Of a stretch of DNA of 64,000 nucleotides, positions 22,110 through 34,387 are shown in pieces. The translations under genes were made by a program, and so were the position numbers. Under the pieces are notes generated by a model. It made no database searches. It saw nothing but the letters and a program-made list of their open reading frames with translations, and had not been told where the DNA came from. Source of the DNA: Collybia mongolica (taxonomy: Eukaryota; Basidiomycota; Agaricomycetes; Agaricales; Clitocybaceae); the NCBI GenBank assembly GCA_013420905.1, contig JAAXNY010000004.1, positions 4,464,001-4,528,000 on the forward strand, read 5' to 3'. How positions within the stretch are numbered: the first letter of the stretch is position 1; every line of letters begins with the position of its first letter.

Positions 22110-22380
22110 GGACACAGTGATATGTATACCTTGAGATACCTTGGCATGGCTCTATCTATCTTATGGCATGCCTCTTACCCTTTTTGCAGTTATTACTTTA
22201 CTCCTTACTGATGCTTTACCCCATACTATTTGCACAGCCCTAGCAGGCTGATATATGCATTTAATATATCTCCAAAGTATTACCATTGATATACCTATAT
22301 ATATGGGGCCATCCAATTGTAGACAGTACCTTAGTAATACACTAGGCCTGGATCCCATTCTCACAACAAAGCTCACTTAG
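22110..22380 (+). repeat. Dispersed direct repeat, copy A
   Basis: About 270 bp with the motif order ACCTTGAGATACCTTGGCATG, TTTGCACAGCCCTAG, GGGGCCATC and ACACTAGGCC. The same order is found at 23420-23690 with moderate divergence. Unknown transposon type. Confidence 0.65.
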
Positions 22381-23340
22381 TCCTTAGGTGCCCCCTTTTC
22401 TGTGCAACTGAGTATCACCATTTATATTGCTCTCCTCTCTGGAGTGGTCTAAGGTAACTTCTGAATATGGCACCTTGTTGAGCTAGAATTGCAAGAGGAA
22501 CACCTTGTCTCATTCTACTATCTGCTATGCTACTGAATCCTGCCCTTGTTCTGGTGTTTACTTACAAATGCTATGCATATAGTTATGTGATGCTCTGGAC
22601 AAGTGCTGGATGCATGAGTCCACATCTGGGCACTCAGTACAATGCAGTCCCTTATACATTGGCACTTGTACACATCAGCACCTCTTGTCATCAGAAACCA
22701 TACACTACCATTATTGGTACTTGCATCCTACTCATCACATTGCTCATGCACACATTACATTGCCATTGGAGAAAATGACTTGCTTGTATATAATATATCT
22801 TATGACTCTGAACCATGTGGCAACAATGGACTTCCTAGCTATTGTCTAGAATAGGCATATAGGAGAAAGACCCCTGGCAGAGGATCCTCAGAGTATTTTC
22901 TTTTGATTCCTCTGCTAGATCTTGTTCCAGCCAACTTCAGGTTAGCACAATACTACATAGGGTTGCCTTTACAATAGTGGCCTTGATTGCCAAAAGCTGT
23001 GCTCCCAGCTGGATGGCTGTGCCCCTCTCAAAGATTTGAGGGCTCAATTGCTTCTCATGGCAAGTTACCTAAGACTTATCACTCTGGCTAGTGAGTTCCC
23101 TGGTGAAGGAATCAAATTTAGATAGGTAGTCCCTTGGTAAAGAGCATTCAAAGCTGCAATACCAGTGCCTTACCTGGAGCTCTATGGCTACTGGCAATCA
23201 GTGATGACCACTGAAAACCCTAAGTGGGCAGCCACCTGTCGGAACTGCCTTAAGGTGGTTCAGAGCTGAAAGAAAAAATGATAAATGATAGTAAGTGCAG
23301 GAATGGGATTATAAACATTCCAACTGTGATGCAGAGGCAT

Positions 23341-23440
23341 AAGGGGAGCATATATGCACCCCACATCTAGTTGCTTGGATACACTTTGTATTGTTGTATA
23401 CCTAGCCATATGCCACTGTATGCCTTGAGATACCTTGGCA
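23341..23440 (+). repeat. Dispersed repeat, copy 3
   Basis: Shares AGGGGAGCATA, CATCTAGTTGCTTGGAT and a TTGTATTGTTGTATACC-like segment with copies at 10459 and 10868. It leads directly into the 23420-23690 direct repeat, so the two may be parts of one element. Confidence 0.55.
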
Positions 23441-23690
23441 TGATCCTATCAACCTTGTGACACCCCTCTACTCCCCCTTGCAGACATTAGTTTACCCCTC
23501 ACTGATGTGTTATATGTGTACCATTTGCACAGCCCTAGTGGGCTGATATAGGTTTCCAAACTTGTTCCATAGTATTCTCTGATGTACCCATATAGATGGG
23601 GCCATCTGTTTATAGATGACACCTTTGCAATACACTAGGCCCAGATCCCTCTCCTGTAATGAAGCCCACTGACATGGGCCCAAAATTGTT
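23420..23690 (+). repeat. Dispersed direct repeat, copy B
   Basis: Second copy of the repeat at 22110-22380, with the same ordered motifs (GCCTTGAGATACCTTGGCAT, TTTGCACAGCCCTAG, GGGGCCATC, ACACTAGGCC). Confidence 0.65.
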
Positions 23691-24119
23691 TGCACTTGTA
23701 AAGTTAACAAGTAAGGTTATTAGTATGTATTGTTTCTAATAACTAAGTAAATGGTATTGGAAGGATTATAGTAGAGCTCTGAAACAGCTAATCAGAGTGA
23801 ACTAGTCTAATGATTTAATACATCTATCAGTATGGAGGACTATGAGTATGGACTATTATTAGTTCTATTCATCATGCCCAGTTACAACCTTGGTATCCCA
23901 ATTATAATTAACTGTTGTAGTATAACACCATCAGTCTGGAGATCATCATTAATACTAGCTGAGGGAGGAAAACTTAGGAGTGAACATTAGAGGCTGTTGC
24001 ACACTGGCAAGATAGCATGCCCCAGAGGGACCGCTGAAAACAAGACCGACTCAGTTGTTGGTTGCAGCAAGTTGTTGCCATTCTGATGCCGTGCTTCCTG
24101 TGTCACCCTTGCTGCCCAC

Positions 24120-25320
24120 TAAGGCTGTCCAAGTATGAATATATTATTTTTTAAACCGTATCATAATATATTCGTATCGTATCAGTGCAGTTGGGCTCAA
24201 TATCTATTGGTAGAGTAATTGTAATGTATCGTATGCAATTTGTACTCATAATTAATTGTATTATAATCATATTATGAGAGAACACGAGCACCGTCGAGAT
24301 AATTGACATCTGACCTGAAACCTTTCTTCAACCACTCCTTGACAACAACTGTTTTTGAGGCAGACACTGCTGTTAAAGAGGAGCGCGTCTCGCTTTCCTG
24401 CACCAGACTTTTTGGTAGCATTGGTGGGCCGTGTTGTCATCTTCGGTGCGGTTTTGCTCTTTCTGTAACCGCCTTGTGAACACAATTACCACAGAACAAT
24501 ACATAGGGCTTACACAGTCTCAATCAATGCAATCAGTGACTTCACTTGCATAGCCAATAGACCAAGTCCACCATTCTGCTCTATTCCGGGGGCTTTGGAA
24601 AAATGTGCGATGTACGTTATTGCCAGGTCCAAGCCATACTTGCCCTGGACGACAAGAAGTTCTTTCTGATCATCTGGGCACTGAAAAACGCGCTCCCATG
24701 ACCGATTGAATGTGTAGTATGGCCCCTCTGTGCTGTCGTGATTGAGATCAGAAAAATTCATCGCGATGGGCCCATCTTTTGATCCACATGGCAGTGTTGT
24801 CGGGAGCTTCTTTATCAGAAAGGTGAGTTTCTTTACCAAATCATCGAGCAGCAGCCGATCTTCGAGAGATATCGCCTCAGCCATGAAGGGATTGGTTGCG
24901 CACAACTGGTCCAACACCGGTCAGCCCCAGAACGCTTTGTACTACTCGAAGGCATCGCCATTGCTGAAATGGAAGTATTGGAATTTCGGACTTGAGGCGA
25001 AATTTTGTTCTGTTTCATCTGTTGTCAGTGGCAATGAATAGTCCGATCGGTCGCCGAATCCGAGATATTTGTTCTATTTTATGTGTTGTCTAGTGCCAAT
25101 GAATGGTCCGATCAGTCACTGAGTCCGAGATATTACATATTGGTTCCATAATTAAGTATGATTAAATATGACCCTCGTATCATATTATATCTATATTTAT
25201 ATCATATCATAATCTCTCGTATTCTTAGATCCTGTGAGTATGCCGGTGACATATTGTAATCATAATATTCTAAAATAATCTGAGTATATTTAAATATAGT
25301 CATACTCTTGGACAGCCTTA
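24120..25320. mobile_element. hAT element, 1201 bp, carrying captured sequence
   Basis: Terminal inverted repeats TAAGGCTGTCCAAG and CTTGGACAGCCTTA are flanked by a perfect 8-bp duplication CTGCCCAC (24112-24119 and 25321-25328). Left about 270 bp and right about 400 bp match the element at 8779-10242. The middle (about 24389-24912) is unrelated, CpG-rich sequence. CpG sites are preserved, so this copy is younger or less decayed than the other. Confidence 0.92.
24389..24912 (-). pseudogene. Captured host gene fragment inside hAT element
   Basis: Minus-strand frame of about 135 residues (from LCATNPFMAEAI through VKKLTFLIKKLPTTLP and QKELLVVQGKYGLDLAITYI to LIALIETV). A GT donor and AG acceptor (about 24472-24508) join it to a basic segment with KMTTRPTNATKK. 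It replaces the interior of the related transposase. It keeps an intron-like break, so it was taken from genomic DNA and not from mRNA. I do not recognise the source gene. In the minus direction the transposase N-terminus (MKQNKISPQV) lies upstream, so a chimeric transcript is possible. Confidence 0.6.
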
Positions 25321-25328
25321 CTGCCCAC

Positions 25329-26007
25329 CACACAAACCACAACAACCTTCTTTATTTGGGGGGGTACCTACTAAGCGAACATGTCCAAGATCGGTGAATC
25401 TGATGCCTCTTGTTCAGCGCCAGACCCAAGCCAGACCAATGTCACCCCACAATTTTCTGTCACCTTTTGAATTCTAGCGCTCAATTGCAGACCAATAGTC
25501 ATAACCAAGATTGCAGATCTGGATGTGACCTTGATTCCCACACAGCCCAGACGTTCCAGAAACAATCATCCAAATTTTGTGATGCTATAATTGCAACATA
25601 ACACTTATCCCCCGATTGATTCGAAGCATCCTCAATGGTCTCATACTTGAAGTTCCTCGTCAGAAACAAATCGCAATTTATCTTTTAACCATGCATGTCT
25701 GCCGGGAAATCCCCAACTACCACAGAGATATCTCACTTTCGGCGTCTGAACGGCGCTATGTCCGTCATGCATCTTGCCTCGCGGTATCAGCATTGCGCTG
25801 CGGACACACAGAACATCGACTCTGTCAATGTGATTTGGCATTGATGCCGTAACTCCGAAAGGAGTTGGGACAGGTTGCGAAAAGATGGCTATGTACATGC
25901 ACAGAAAAGGTGTGAATCTGTTTAAAGGCGCCACCCAAAGTCTCCTCACGCTGCTTAAACATTTGAAGTACCTGTCATTCTCACTATCCCCTCGCGAGTC
26001 TTGAAGA
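25329..26007. other. Intergenic region, no gene
   Basis: Between the hAT element and the dynamin-like gene. Frames on both strands (25371-25852) have no recognisable motif. The dynamin promoter must be here. Confidence 0.55.
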
Positions 26008-28885
26008 ATGAGTATTGCAAATACCGACTCATCCTCAGTGGAATCTTCTTTTGCCGATGACAGTCTACCAAAGAGCCAAGGAGTTGGATTATCCAACCCA
26101 TATCTTTCCCAAGAAAGGCGCAGGATGTTGGATCTGGTTAACCGTCTCCATGGTACGGGGTACGTTTTCAGTGCAGCTTTTCTTGCCTGTTATTCATTCC
26201 ACCATCTAGAGTACAAGTGGACATCGACTTACCGCAGATCGCAGTTATCGGCTCTCAAAGTGCTGGAAAATCATCTCTAATTGAATCAATCTCTGGAATA
26301 ACACTGCCTCGTGCAGCTGGTACATGTACTCGGTGAGATCCAGTTCCAATGTTGTGGGCGTCCTTTCCTGACACTTTGAGAAACAAGGTGCCCGACTGAG
26401 TGTCGCCTCTCACGCTCCAACGAACCTTGGAAATGTGTAGTATCCTTACGCAGAATGCAAAACGGGCAAATGCACAGCGAACAGTTTGGTGCACCTATCA
26501 TGGAGTCCGGAAAATTAGAAGTGGAAGATCGTATTCGTCGGGCACAGCGTGCGATCTTAAACCCAAACGGGAAAGCGATATACTACCTCACCGTCGATCG
26601 CGATAGCGACAACTCTGAACCAGAACTTAGTTTTTCCAGCGATTGTGTTTCCTTGCAAATCAGTGGCCCTGATGTTGCCGATCTTTCTTTTTGTGATTTA
26701 CCTGGTGGGTGTTTTTTTGCATTCAAATCAGCCGACTGATATCCCAACTTACGATACCAATATTAGGCTTGATTGCAAGTGTTGGCAAAGGTGGAAATAA
26801 GAACGATATCCAGCTCGTAGAGAGTCTGGCCACCTCATACATCCGAAAGCCAAGCTGTATCATTTTGTTGACTGTCGCATGCGAGAGTAAGTGCTGCGGT
26901 TTTAGCCTTGCTCTGTTTTGGCTCATATATAACCATTTTCCAGCCGACTTTCAAAATCAAGGCGCGCAGGAATTGGCTAAGGCTCACGACCCAGAGGGAA
27001 AGCGCACAATTGGTGGGTTTCAATTAAATCGCAAAACTTACACAAACTAGCGATGAACTTCCCATGGTGAACTTACCATCCCCGTACATTTACAGGAGTC
27101 TTGACGAAACCCGATCGAATTCCACCAGGCGAGGAATCCAACTGGATCAGTTTCATCCGAAACGAGAAAGAAACACTGGAAAACAACTGGTACTGCGTCA
27201 AGCAGCCTAGTTCGAATGAGCTGAAGCAAGGCATGACCTGGGTGGATGCTCGCAGGAGCGAAGATCAATTCTTCTCCACCTCTTCAACCTGGTGCGATCT
27301 GGACGAAATATACAAAAGATATTTACGAACATCGAATCTGGTTGATCGCTTGAGCTCTATTCTTTCTGATTTGATTCTCAAAAGGTTCGTATACAACGAC
27401 TAGACTTACATACAGGCGGAGTTTAGCTGATTCTGCGTATCACAGAGTTCCTGAAATTCAAGATGAATTAGAAAGATCCATGTTTGCTGTCCGAGAAGCC
27501 CTCGGGAACCTCCCAAAAGAGCCATCTCGGGACCCCCGGAGCGAGGTCTCAAGCATGTTACATTGGTTTGTGACAGACATCGCAAGGCGTGCCGAAGGCC
27601 TTCCTGACGAGGATGGGTTGCTCCAATCCATTCGGCCTGCTCAAGAAAGGTTTCGACGAGCTTTGCGGGCCACCGCACCAAACTTTAAGCCGTATGAAAA
27701 ACGCTACGCAGACACTAAGACGCTTGAGAGAGCTGATTTCCTGCTTCATGAAGAGGGTCATGAAGATTTCGAGACGACCGAAACGACCGATGACGACGAT
27801 AGGGAAATGTTGCCAGAGCCCAAGTCGGCGCGCTCTAGGAGTCTACGGGGGCCCATTTATATCGATGAAGTCCTGGCACGCGCTCAACAGTGGGTCCTAA
27901 CTCTTGGTTTTGAGTGATTTTACTAACTCACAAACCTGTCTTATCTAGGGCCCGCACTCGGGAATTGCCTGGAAGCTACCCCTTCGTCGTTCAGCAAATG
28001 TTTATCAATGAAATTCTTAAACAGTGGAATGCACCTGCACAAATCCTCTGTAAAACCGTGTATTCGAAGTTGACGGAACACATCCGTGGACTAATCGCGA
28101 CACATTTCGCTCACTTTGGACAGGGAGGATTGGAGCAGCGTGTTAAGTCAGTCGATCGTCCCAGTCACGATACATGATTTGCTTACCATGAACGCTCTAG
28201 GATCATTCTACAGGAGCATGTAAAAAAGTGCATGGAACGAACAGAAGAACGCATTAACTGGCTGATCCAACTCGAGTCTAGGCCATTCTCCTTGAATACA
28301 CATTACCTCGCCGATTATAAAGATAAATTCCTTGCATATTATAGAGGCTCCCGGGAGAAAGACCGCAACGTAGACTTGATGGGGGCAATAGAGGCTTATA
28401 CATCACCAGCCCCAGGCTCCAATCGAAACACGCAATTATCGTCTCCTACTGGGATCGCTAAAGTGTTAGCTGGGTTGGCCGAAATCGGCATTGTTGGTAT
28501 TAAAGCAGAGGACCTAGCGAAGTTGGTACCCCCTGACGGAATGGAGCCAGCTCTCGTCATCATGGCAGATGTTCGTGCCTATTTCCAAGGTGAGTCTCGT
28601 TACATTTGAATACATCCACGCTGAAGCACCCCAACTTCAGTAGCCTACAAGAGGTTCGCGGATAATATTCCCCTGGCTATTGATCACGAACTCGTCCGTG
28701 GCATAGAACGACGTGTTTTACCAGCACTCTATAATGGGCTGGGGATCAATGGTCCCGACGGACAACGTATCTGTGAAGATCTTGCACAAGAGAGCCCCAA
28801 CATTGCGGGGAAGAGACAGGAGCTGATAAAGAAAATGGAGAGGATGAGTATTGCGAATGAACAGCTTTTACAAATAGGCTTTTGA
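26008..28885 (+). CDS. Dynamin-like large GTPase
   Basis: Mechanochemical GTPase of the dynamin/Mx-like group expanded in mushrooms; a role in membrane remodelling is inferred from the family, the precise target is unknown.
Exons: 26008-26159, 26210-26332, 26388-26704, 26767-26886, 26944-27012, 27096-27384, 27446-27889, 27949-28146, 28201-28589 and 28641-28885; 2346 nt, 781 aa.
Seen: P-loop GSQSAGKSS at residues 65-73, G3 DLPG at 195-198, G4 TKPD at 264-267; an acidic insert (TTETTDDDDRE) in the stalk region; a GED-like C-terminus ending in the helical ELIKKMERMSIANEQL. No pleckstrin or transmembrane domain seen, unlike classical dynamin or mitofusin. All exon phases agree. Confidence 0.93.
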
Positions 28886-29010
28886 GGGACTTTTATACTG
28901 ATTAAGATGATGATGCTTTCAATTTCACTCCACAATTGTAATATACATACACTGCTAGTATGCTTTGACAGGAACAGCCAGCAATTGGTGAGGTCTCAGA
29001 TTGAAATCAA

Positions 29011-29193
29011 TCAGGCGAGCTTGGTGCCGTCGAGGCAACACACCCAGCACTGCCCCATTAGTTCTGCATGAGACCCTTCTCCACAATCCGGCTCCTCGGG
29101 GCGGCACGCTTTATCACAAAAGGCGGTTGTGCTGGCACCGACCAAGGCCGAAAAGGCGACGACGGCGACGACGAGAGGTGTGTATAACTTCAT
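29011..29193 (-). CDS. Small secreted cysteine-rich protein 1
   Basis: 60 aa, no intron. Signal peptide at about 1-20 (basic Lys2, hydrophobic VVAVVAFSALVGA). Mature peptide with six cysteines at 26, 30, 37, 49, 52 and 53, i.e. spacing C-3-C-6-C-11-C-2-CC, including ACRPEEPDC and CWVCC. A paralogue with identical spacing lies at 30319-30495 on the same strand. I do not recognise a named family; size and pattern are those of effector-like or defence peptides. Antisense frames at 29001-29314 are shadows. Confidence 0.78.
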   Translation of the reverse strand: MKLYTPLVVAVVAFSALVGASTTAFCDKACRPEEPDCGEGSHAELMGQCWVCCLDGTKLA

Positions 29194-30318
29194 ACTGAGG
29201 AAGATATCGTCAGACTGGCTTTTTCATCTGATCATATGGTATGAGGTACCTTGGGTGAATTATGTATCGTTGACGTCTGGAAGAATGTATCTAGTAATCG
29301 GTTTGATGGTCTGAAACACGGTTGATAAGCGAGTGGTAAGACTGCGACGAGCCAGAGGGATACATACAGCAAGCGTTCACTGGAGTTTCTGCCTTTGAGC
29401 ACCACACATTACTGATCTTTATAACCTTTCTGCACGGCCTTAGCCAAGCCCCGAACAGTCACCTGAAACTCCACAATTCTTCGGCCAAGTACCCTGACTA
29501 ATTTCCTTCCGTATTCCATGGCCCATCTGGCGATAACAGTTAAGATGATTATCCGGTAGTACCTTTGTTAAGCAAAGCAGCTGTTGATCAGGGGTGTTAA
29601 TTTTCTAAATATCGTAAGGTATGACCAAATGAAAATAGAGTCGCATAAATATATAGGCTTGCCAGGTAACGAGCTCGGAGGTGACCCAGGGTTGGGGAAA
29701 ATAGAGCGGCGATTGTTGTCAGTTCAATTCAGGGATCGCCATTGTTCTTACGCAGCCACAGTGGAGGGGTGGGGTTTGTGGACACGTAAAAGGTTAAGTT
29801 CATCTTCGTCGTCGAAACCCATTTCACCTCTGCCCGACTTCAAATATCGTGGATTGCGAGAGCCCCAGATTGCCATAAGTGAACCTACTAGGTAGTCTTC
29901 TATTTCTGAGGTACCCGAGTTTGAGGAGTGCACACCTATTATTAACAACCTTGGTTGAGATGTTCACGGAAGATTATGGCTAGAAATTGCCTGAGCACCA
30001 GATTGCACCGGTAAATGGGGCAGGCGGGGGTCTGCTGCTGCTACGGCCAGATAACGGAAGCAATGCGTGAAAATAGATTGTGGACCTCGCAGGTTCTAAG
30101 ATTCCGTTCTTGCTCGTCGGACCTATGTATGAGTACTTTGTCATACAACACCAACGTACTTTACACATGTTAACAGCTTATCCGTGGTTATCGGTCACAA
30201 GATCGTCCGTTGAAGAGCAAGGAAAGGTTGCACATTGTATGAATTATGGTCGTTGTGGCGGTGAGTAGGGTCTATGATAATCTAGCTCTGAATGTAAAGT
30301 TATGAGAGCCGAAAGCAA
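29194..30318. other. Intergenic between the two secreted-peptide genes
   Basis: No further copy of the peptide found on either strand. Contains the promoter of the first peptide gene; a TTTATAACC sequence at about 29411 (minus: GGTTATAAA) is a possible TATA box but lies over 200 bp from the start codon. Confidence 0.5.
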
Positions 30319-30495
30319 TCATACAGCTTTGGAACTATCGAGACAGCACACCCAGCAGCTGCCAAGAAGCTCCGGATGGAAACCTTCCGTACACTGAGGC
30401 TCCTCGGGCCGACAGGCTGCGTCACATATCTTAGCTGCGCTGATTCCAATGAAGGTCGAAAGCATGAGGAGGTAAAAGACGGAAGATGATTTCAT
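30319..30495 (-). CDS. Small secreted cysteine-rich protein 2
   Basis: 58 aa, intronless, minus strand, start ATG at 30493-30495 and stop at 30319-30321. Hydrophobic signal peptide (VFYLLMLSTFIGISAA). Six cysteines at 24, 28, 35, 47, 50 and 51, exactly the C-3-C-6-C-11-C-2-CC spacing of the gene at 29011. The shared core is CRPEEP, then EGxHxEL, CWVCCLD. Clearly a tandem duplicate; signal peptides and flanks have diverged much more than the mature core, which suggests selection on the mature peptide. Confidence 0.8.
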   Translation of the reverse strand: MKSSSVFYLLMLSTFIGISAAKICDAACRPEEPQCTEGFHPELLGSCWVCCLDSSKAV

Positions 30496-31610
30496 CCTGA
30501 GTAAAAGGTGAGGATTACGTTAAAGATTATGGCGTAGCATGCTAATACCATGTATGCATAGTTCGGTTTGAGAACGCTTTGAGTCCGTCTCAACAGGTCC
30601 GAGGGTCGAATCCTGGGGGCAGGATTAGAATTGACTGTAAGCGATTAAAGGCATGCGTACAACTGGGCACTGATTTGTGACTGGGTGGCACACACTCAAA
30701 TGTTTGTTTTTGGTCCTAATATAACACTTTCTAATCCCGATTCCCTATCAAGTCTTGTTCCAGTCACGCACGATCGTCTGAGTGTCCGAACTTTTGGTGG
30801 CCACTCATCCAATCAAAGACACGGTACATATCCTCATGAACGTCGTTTCGCATTTGTTGTGCGCTTGACTGTGACCGTCGAACTGATTTTCTAGAACAAA
30901 ACTGGCCTGTGTAAATGACTGATCCCGGGTAACAACTTCGGTGCCGTTTCTCAAGCCTGGGGGCTGGAGCTGTCGTCGTTCTAGGGATCCGAGGATAGCT
31001 GCGCCCGATGCTGAGTGATGATATTTCTCCGGGAATTGAAGCGTCGACAATTACTAACCTAAACCATAAGTCCCACAAGGCTAGATAAACTGAACAGTAC
31101 CTCCCCCCGCGCTTTCAAGCATTATGGACATCCTTGAGATACGGCTGTCAGGAGTTTATCGACGGCTTTGTTGGGTTAACTACCGGATATGACTTGAATG
31201 CGGAAACTGTTTGTTCAGAGGCCGCGCTGCTTGACAGTGGCACGGCACGCCAGCCTACCCATCGACCTCGAAATACAGTTAACATGGGCCTTGGTGTATG
31301 GGGTAAGAGCCCCAATTTGCCAACGAAATCCACTGTTCCCTTCGGCAACTACCGAGGCTATTCCCCACGACCTAATGGACTTGATTGCCACTGTTCGCCG
31401 GACAACTCGCCTGGACCCCATGCATTCAAGCACAAATCAAGTACCTAACTCTAATCCATGACATATTATCTTGGACCATGGCCAAACTATACCCGACCGT
31501 CGAACAAAGCATCTTGCAATCGCCGCGTTCCAAACTTCTGCACAATGCGAAAACCTTCGGGTTTATAAAAGACCTTCGTTGCCGGACGTGGCACCGAAAG
31601 TTTAGTCAAA
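30496..31610. other. Intergenic region, no supported gene
   Basis: Frames on both strands (30764-31078 minus, 31134-31461 plus, 31385-31705 plus) overlap one another and show no motif. The right end carries the promoter of the DUF4246 gene. Confidence 0.5.
31564..31571 (+). promoter_or_regulatory. TATA box of the DUF4246 gene
   Basis: TATAAAAG located 40 bp before the ATG at 31611. Distance implies a very short 5' leader if used. Confidence 0.6.
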
Positions 31611-33758
31611 ATGCGAGCGGGCCACATCGAACTGAAGCCTCAAACTTCTTCCTCTCGCACCACTCGCGAAAAACAATACGCGGACAACATCAAAACCATG
31701 AGTAGTGGTAGCGGCTCAGCGCCCAAGAAGAGCGTTTTTGCGATGCCAGGTTTTGGCAAGCCTTTGAACCACATCCCCGGTACCTTAGCAAAGTCAGGCC
31801 CACACGGTCCATACTTCGAGCCTGAAGCGTCGAGCAATGGGAGTGAACTTTTCCCAAATGCGGTCAATACATTCCACCTCGATTATGGTTTGACGCAGTG
31901 AGCGGAGTCATCCACTTGAACTTGTCAAAATCTAACCATACCACCTAGACTTCCACTAATAACGACCCGCGAGATAGTAATGCTGCAGATTATGAACCAG
32001 TTCACTGACAGGCCGGAATGGCACCGAGAGGCAAGTTTATGTCACTTACCATACTCGATCATTCTACTTCTCTAACCATGTCCTAGATTTTCGATAAGAA
32101 AAAACAATTCGCGTGGAGATCCCAAATATTCGCTGATTACTCAAAAGAAAAAATATCCAAAAAGACGGTCAACTGGTGTATAAAGGAGCTTCAATACAAG
32201 GCGACGACATATGACGACGTAGCAGGCGCGATTAGTGTATACAATGGTGATGTCGTCAAATCCGACATTGCGGTTCCGAACACCTTGATGCTCGCATTGC
32301 GGTCCGCCGCATCTACCCTTGAGAAAACTGGAGTGAAGCACCGGGATCGGCATTCCGTTCCACCAAGAGCGCGTGTTCTCGTCGATCCTTTTTTGTATCC
32401 TCTTATCTTTGGGAAAACGCGCGTACTTCTAGATGGTCTTGTCTCTTTGGAAGAATCCGTTAATAGATCTGGGGAAGGGGTCGTTGTCCCTGTCCCATCA
32501 GAGCACGATGGAATGGTACACACCCTCGAGGGCTTGGTCTACGGTGAACCCCTCGACGAACCATTTAACCGAAATTTTCAATGGATACCGAGCGATGTTG
32601 ACATATCTAGAAATGATGGCAGCGTAAGGTGAGTTTATTTTATGCCGATGACTAGTGCACATCTACAACGCCTTTTCTTTAGGATTACAAGTTACATCAA
32701 CAACTTGCACCCTCGTGAGCATGTAGGCGTATACGTGGCACTTGAACAAATTATCGCACGGGCTATTCCGCTCTGGAACATGAGCCTTACTCCTCTAAAG
32801 GGAGTGCAACCATATCGCCGTATCACTTACCACGGACCAGTAGAGGATGAAAACGGCGAAGATCTTTGCATCCTGCCCAATCCTGGAAAATTTGAACCTC
32901 CACCCCAGCTTGAGGAGGTCGTCGATCTCAGAAATCAGTACAGAGAACTTGGGCTTCAAATTATTGTCAAACTCGAAACCGTCCACCTGACTCCCGAAGA
33001 ACCGAAGTTCCCAGAAGGTGAATGGAAGATGGATGGTCAACTTGTACGTGCGCAAGTTATTAAAGCGTGGTTTCTTACTCAGTCACACTCAGAACGAACA
33101 TATATGTGCCACGGCCCTGTATTGCTATGATAGCACGAACATCGCTGCCAGCAAAATTTCTTTCTGTCAACAATCCAGGGTGAAGGACACGGATGCTATC
33201 AAATTCAGTCCTGGGTATATTGATTGGCTTTCGGACGTTTTCGGCGTCACTCCCTGCCAGCCTGCGGTACAATTTTCTGGTGAAGTAACAATCCAACAAG
33301 GGCGACTCATTACTTGGCCTAATGTCCTTCAACACCAATTCACTTCTTATAAACTTGCCGATCCCACACTACCCGGACACCTAAAACTTCTCACTATATT
33401 CCTCGTAGATCCTCACATCCGGATATTGTCTGCCGCGAACGTTCCCTGCCAACAGAAGTCTTGGTGGGTGGACGCCATCAGACGGGGTGGCAATAAATTT
33501 GCTAAATTACCCCTCGAAGTCCAAGATTTGATTTTCGACCAGGTTGACGATCCCGAGTTTCTCCTCAGTTTCGATGAAGCCAAGAAATTGAGAGCGGGAT
33601 ATCTGGCCGAGCGAGAAATCTTTTTGAAGATACAGACAGACACGTTTATTCGGAATTACTTCACCTCAAACATACGTCCGAAACTATCTGGCAAGAGTCC
33701 GCTTGGCAGTATCTTCCCCAACCCAAAATGTGACCATAGTTACTGGTACCCGGAATAG
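31611..33758 (+). CDS. DUF4246 family protein
   Basis: Fungal protein of the DUF4246 family; biochemical role not established.
Exons: 31611-31897, 31949-32030, 32087-32628, 32683-33043 and 33093-33758, 1938 nt, 645 aa.
Seen: family-typical start FAMPGFGKPLNHIPGT, then FTDRPEWHREIFD, DVDISRNDGSVRITSYINNL, HPREHVGVYVALEQ, NEHICATALYCYDS, ITWPNVLQHQFTSYKLADPT, GHLKLLTIFLVDPHIRILS and a C-terminal helical region. The second intron uses a GC donor (GAG|GCAAGT). An in-frame ATG at 31698 is an alternative start; I prefer 31611 because of the TATA box and A at -3. It converges with the coiled-coil gene. Confidence 0.9.
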
Positions 33759-34387
33759 GGACTACCTCTTGTCAAACATAATTCTTCGGCTCGATGGATT
33801 TAGACAGACAACGTGCGGAAATCGGTCGATATTTGATGACCATATCATGATCGATGAATGAATATGTATGAAGAGTTCTCGGAGAAATTTTTTTTTCATC
33901 TGTATCAATATAAAATCATAACGCACTTTCTGAGTTCTACATATGTATAGTCCGTATTCCGTTAGGAGTATGTTCAATGACGCACAATGACATGGACACC
34001 TGCCATTACATTGTTGGGCTTTATAATCAGAGACACCGACCTGGAGTTGGTCGATGATTCCCCACCTTGAAACATTGAGCCTAAGTCGGTTCCTTCCATC
34101 TCATGGTTCATATCCGACGACTCACAATGTTTCGTAGCTTTCATCGCAAAGGTTGTCTTTTGAGAACTTTGCGCCGACGAGATCATAGCGAAGGAGGAGG
34201 GGGAAACAGGATTTCAAATCGATATGGAAGATGCCGTCGAGAAAACTTTATTCAGAAATACCGTATGCTTTCGTAGTGCGACGTGTATAATAGTACTACA
34301 AAATAGATTAATGGTATCAGTGAGCCCGAGGCATTAGGTAGACGATAGACACTGCAAGGTGAAATGGAATATTATTATAAATACAAT
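33759..34387. other. Convergent intergenic region
   Basis: Holds the 3' ends of the DUF4246 and coiled-coil genes. One 70-aa minus frame at 33974-34186 (start ISSAQSSQKTTFAMK) is hydrophilic and unrecognised; I do not claim it as a gene. Confidence 0.5.

Larger units (their letters stand above)
22381..24111. other. Repeat-derived, CpG-poor region without genes
   Basis: Contains the second copy of the 270-bp repeat and a 10.4-kb-type repeat. No coding potential recognised; small frames near 22.5-22.85 kb overlap low-information repeat DNA. Confidence 0.6.

Noticed and set aside
25641..26096. 151-aa minus-strand frame
   Set aside because: It overlaps the dynamin-like first exon antisense and shows no motif.
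30570..30630. B-box-like GGGTCGAATCC, possible tRNA
   Set aside because: The T-stem pairs poorly and no acceptor stem of seven pairs can be formed with the flanks.
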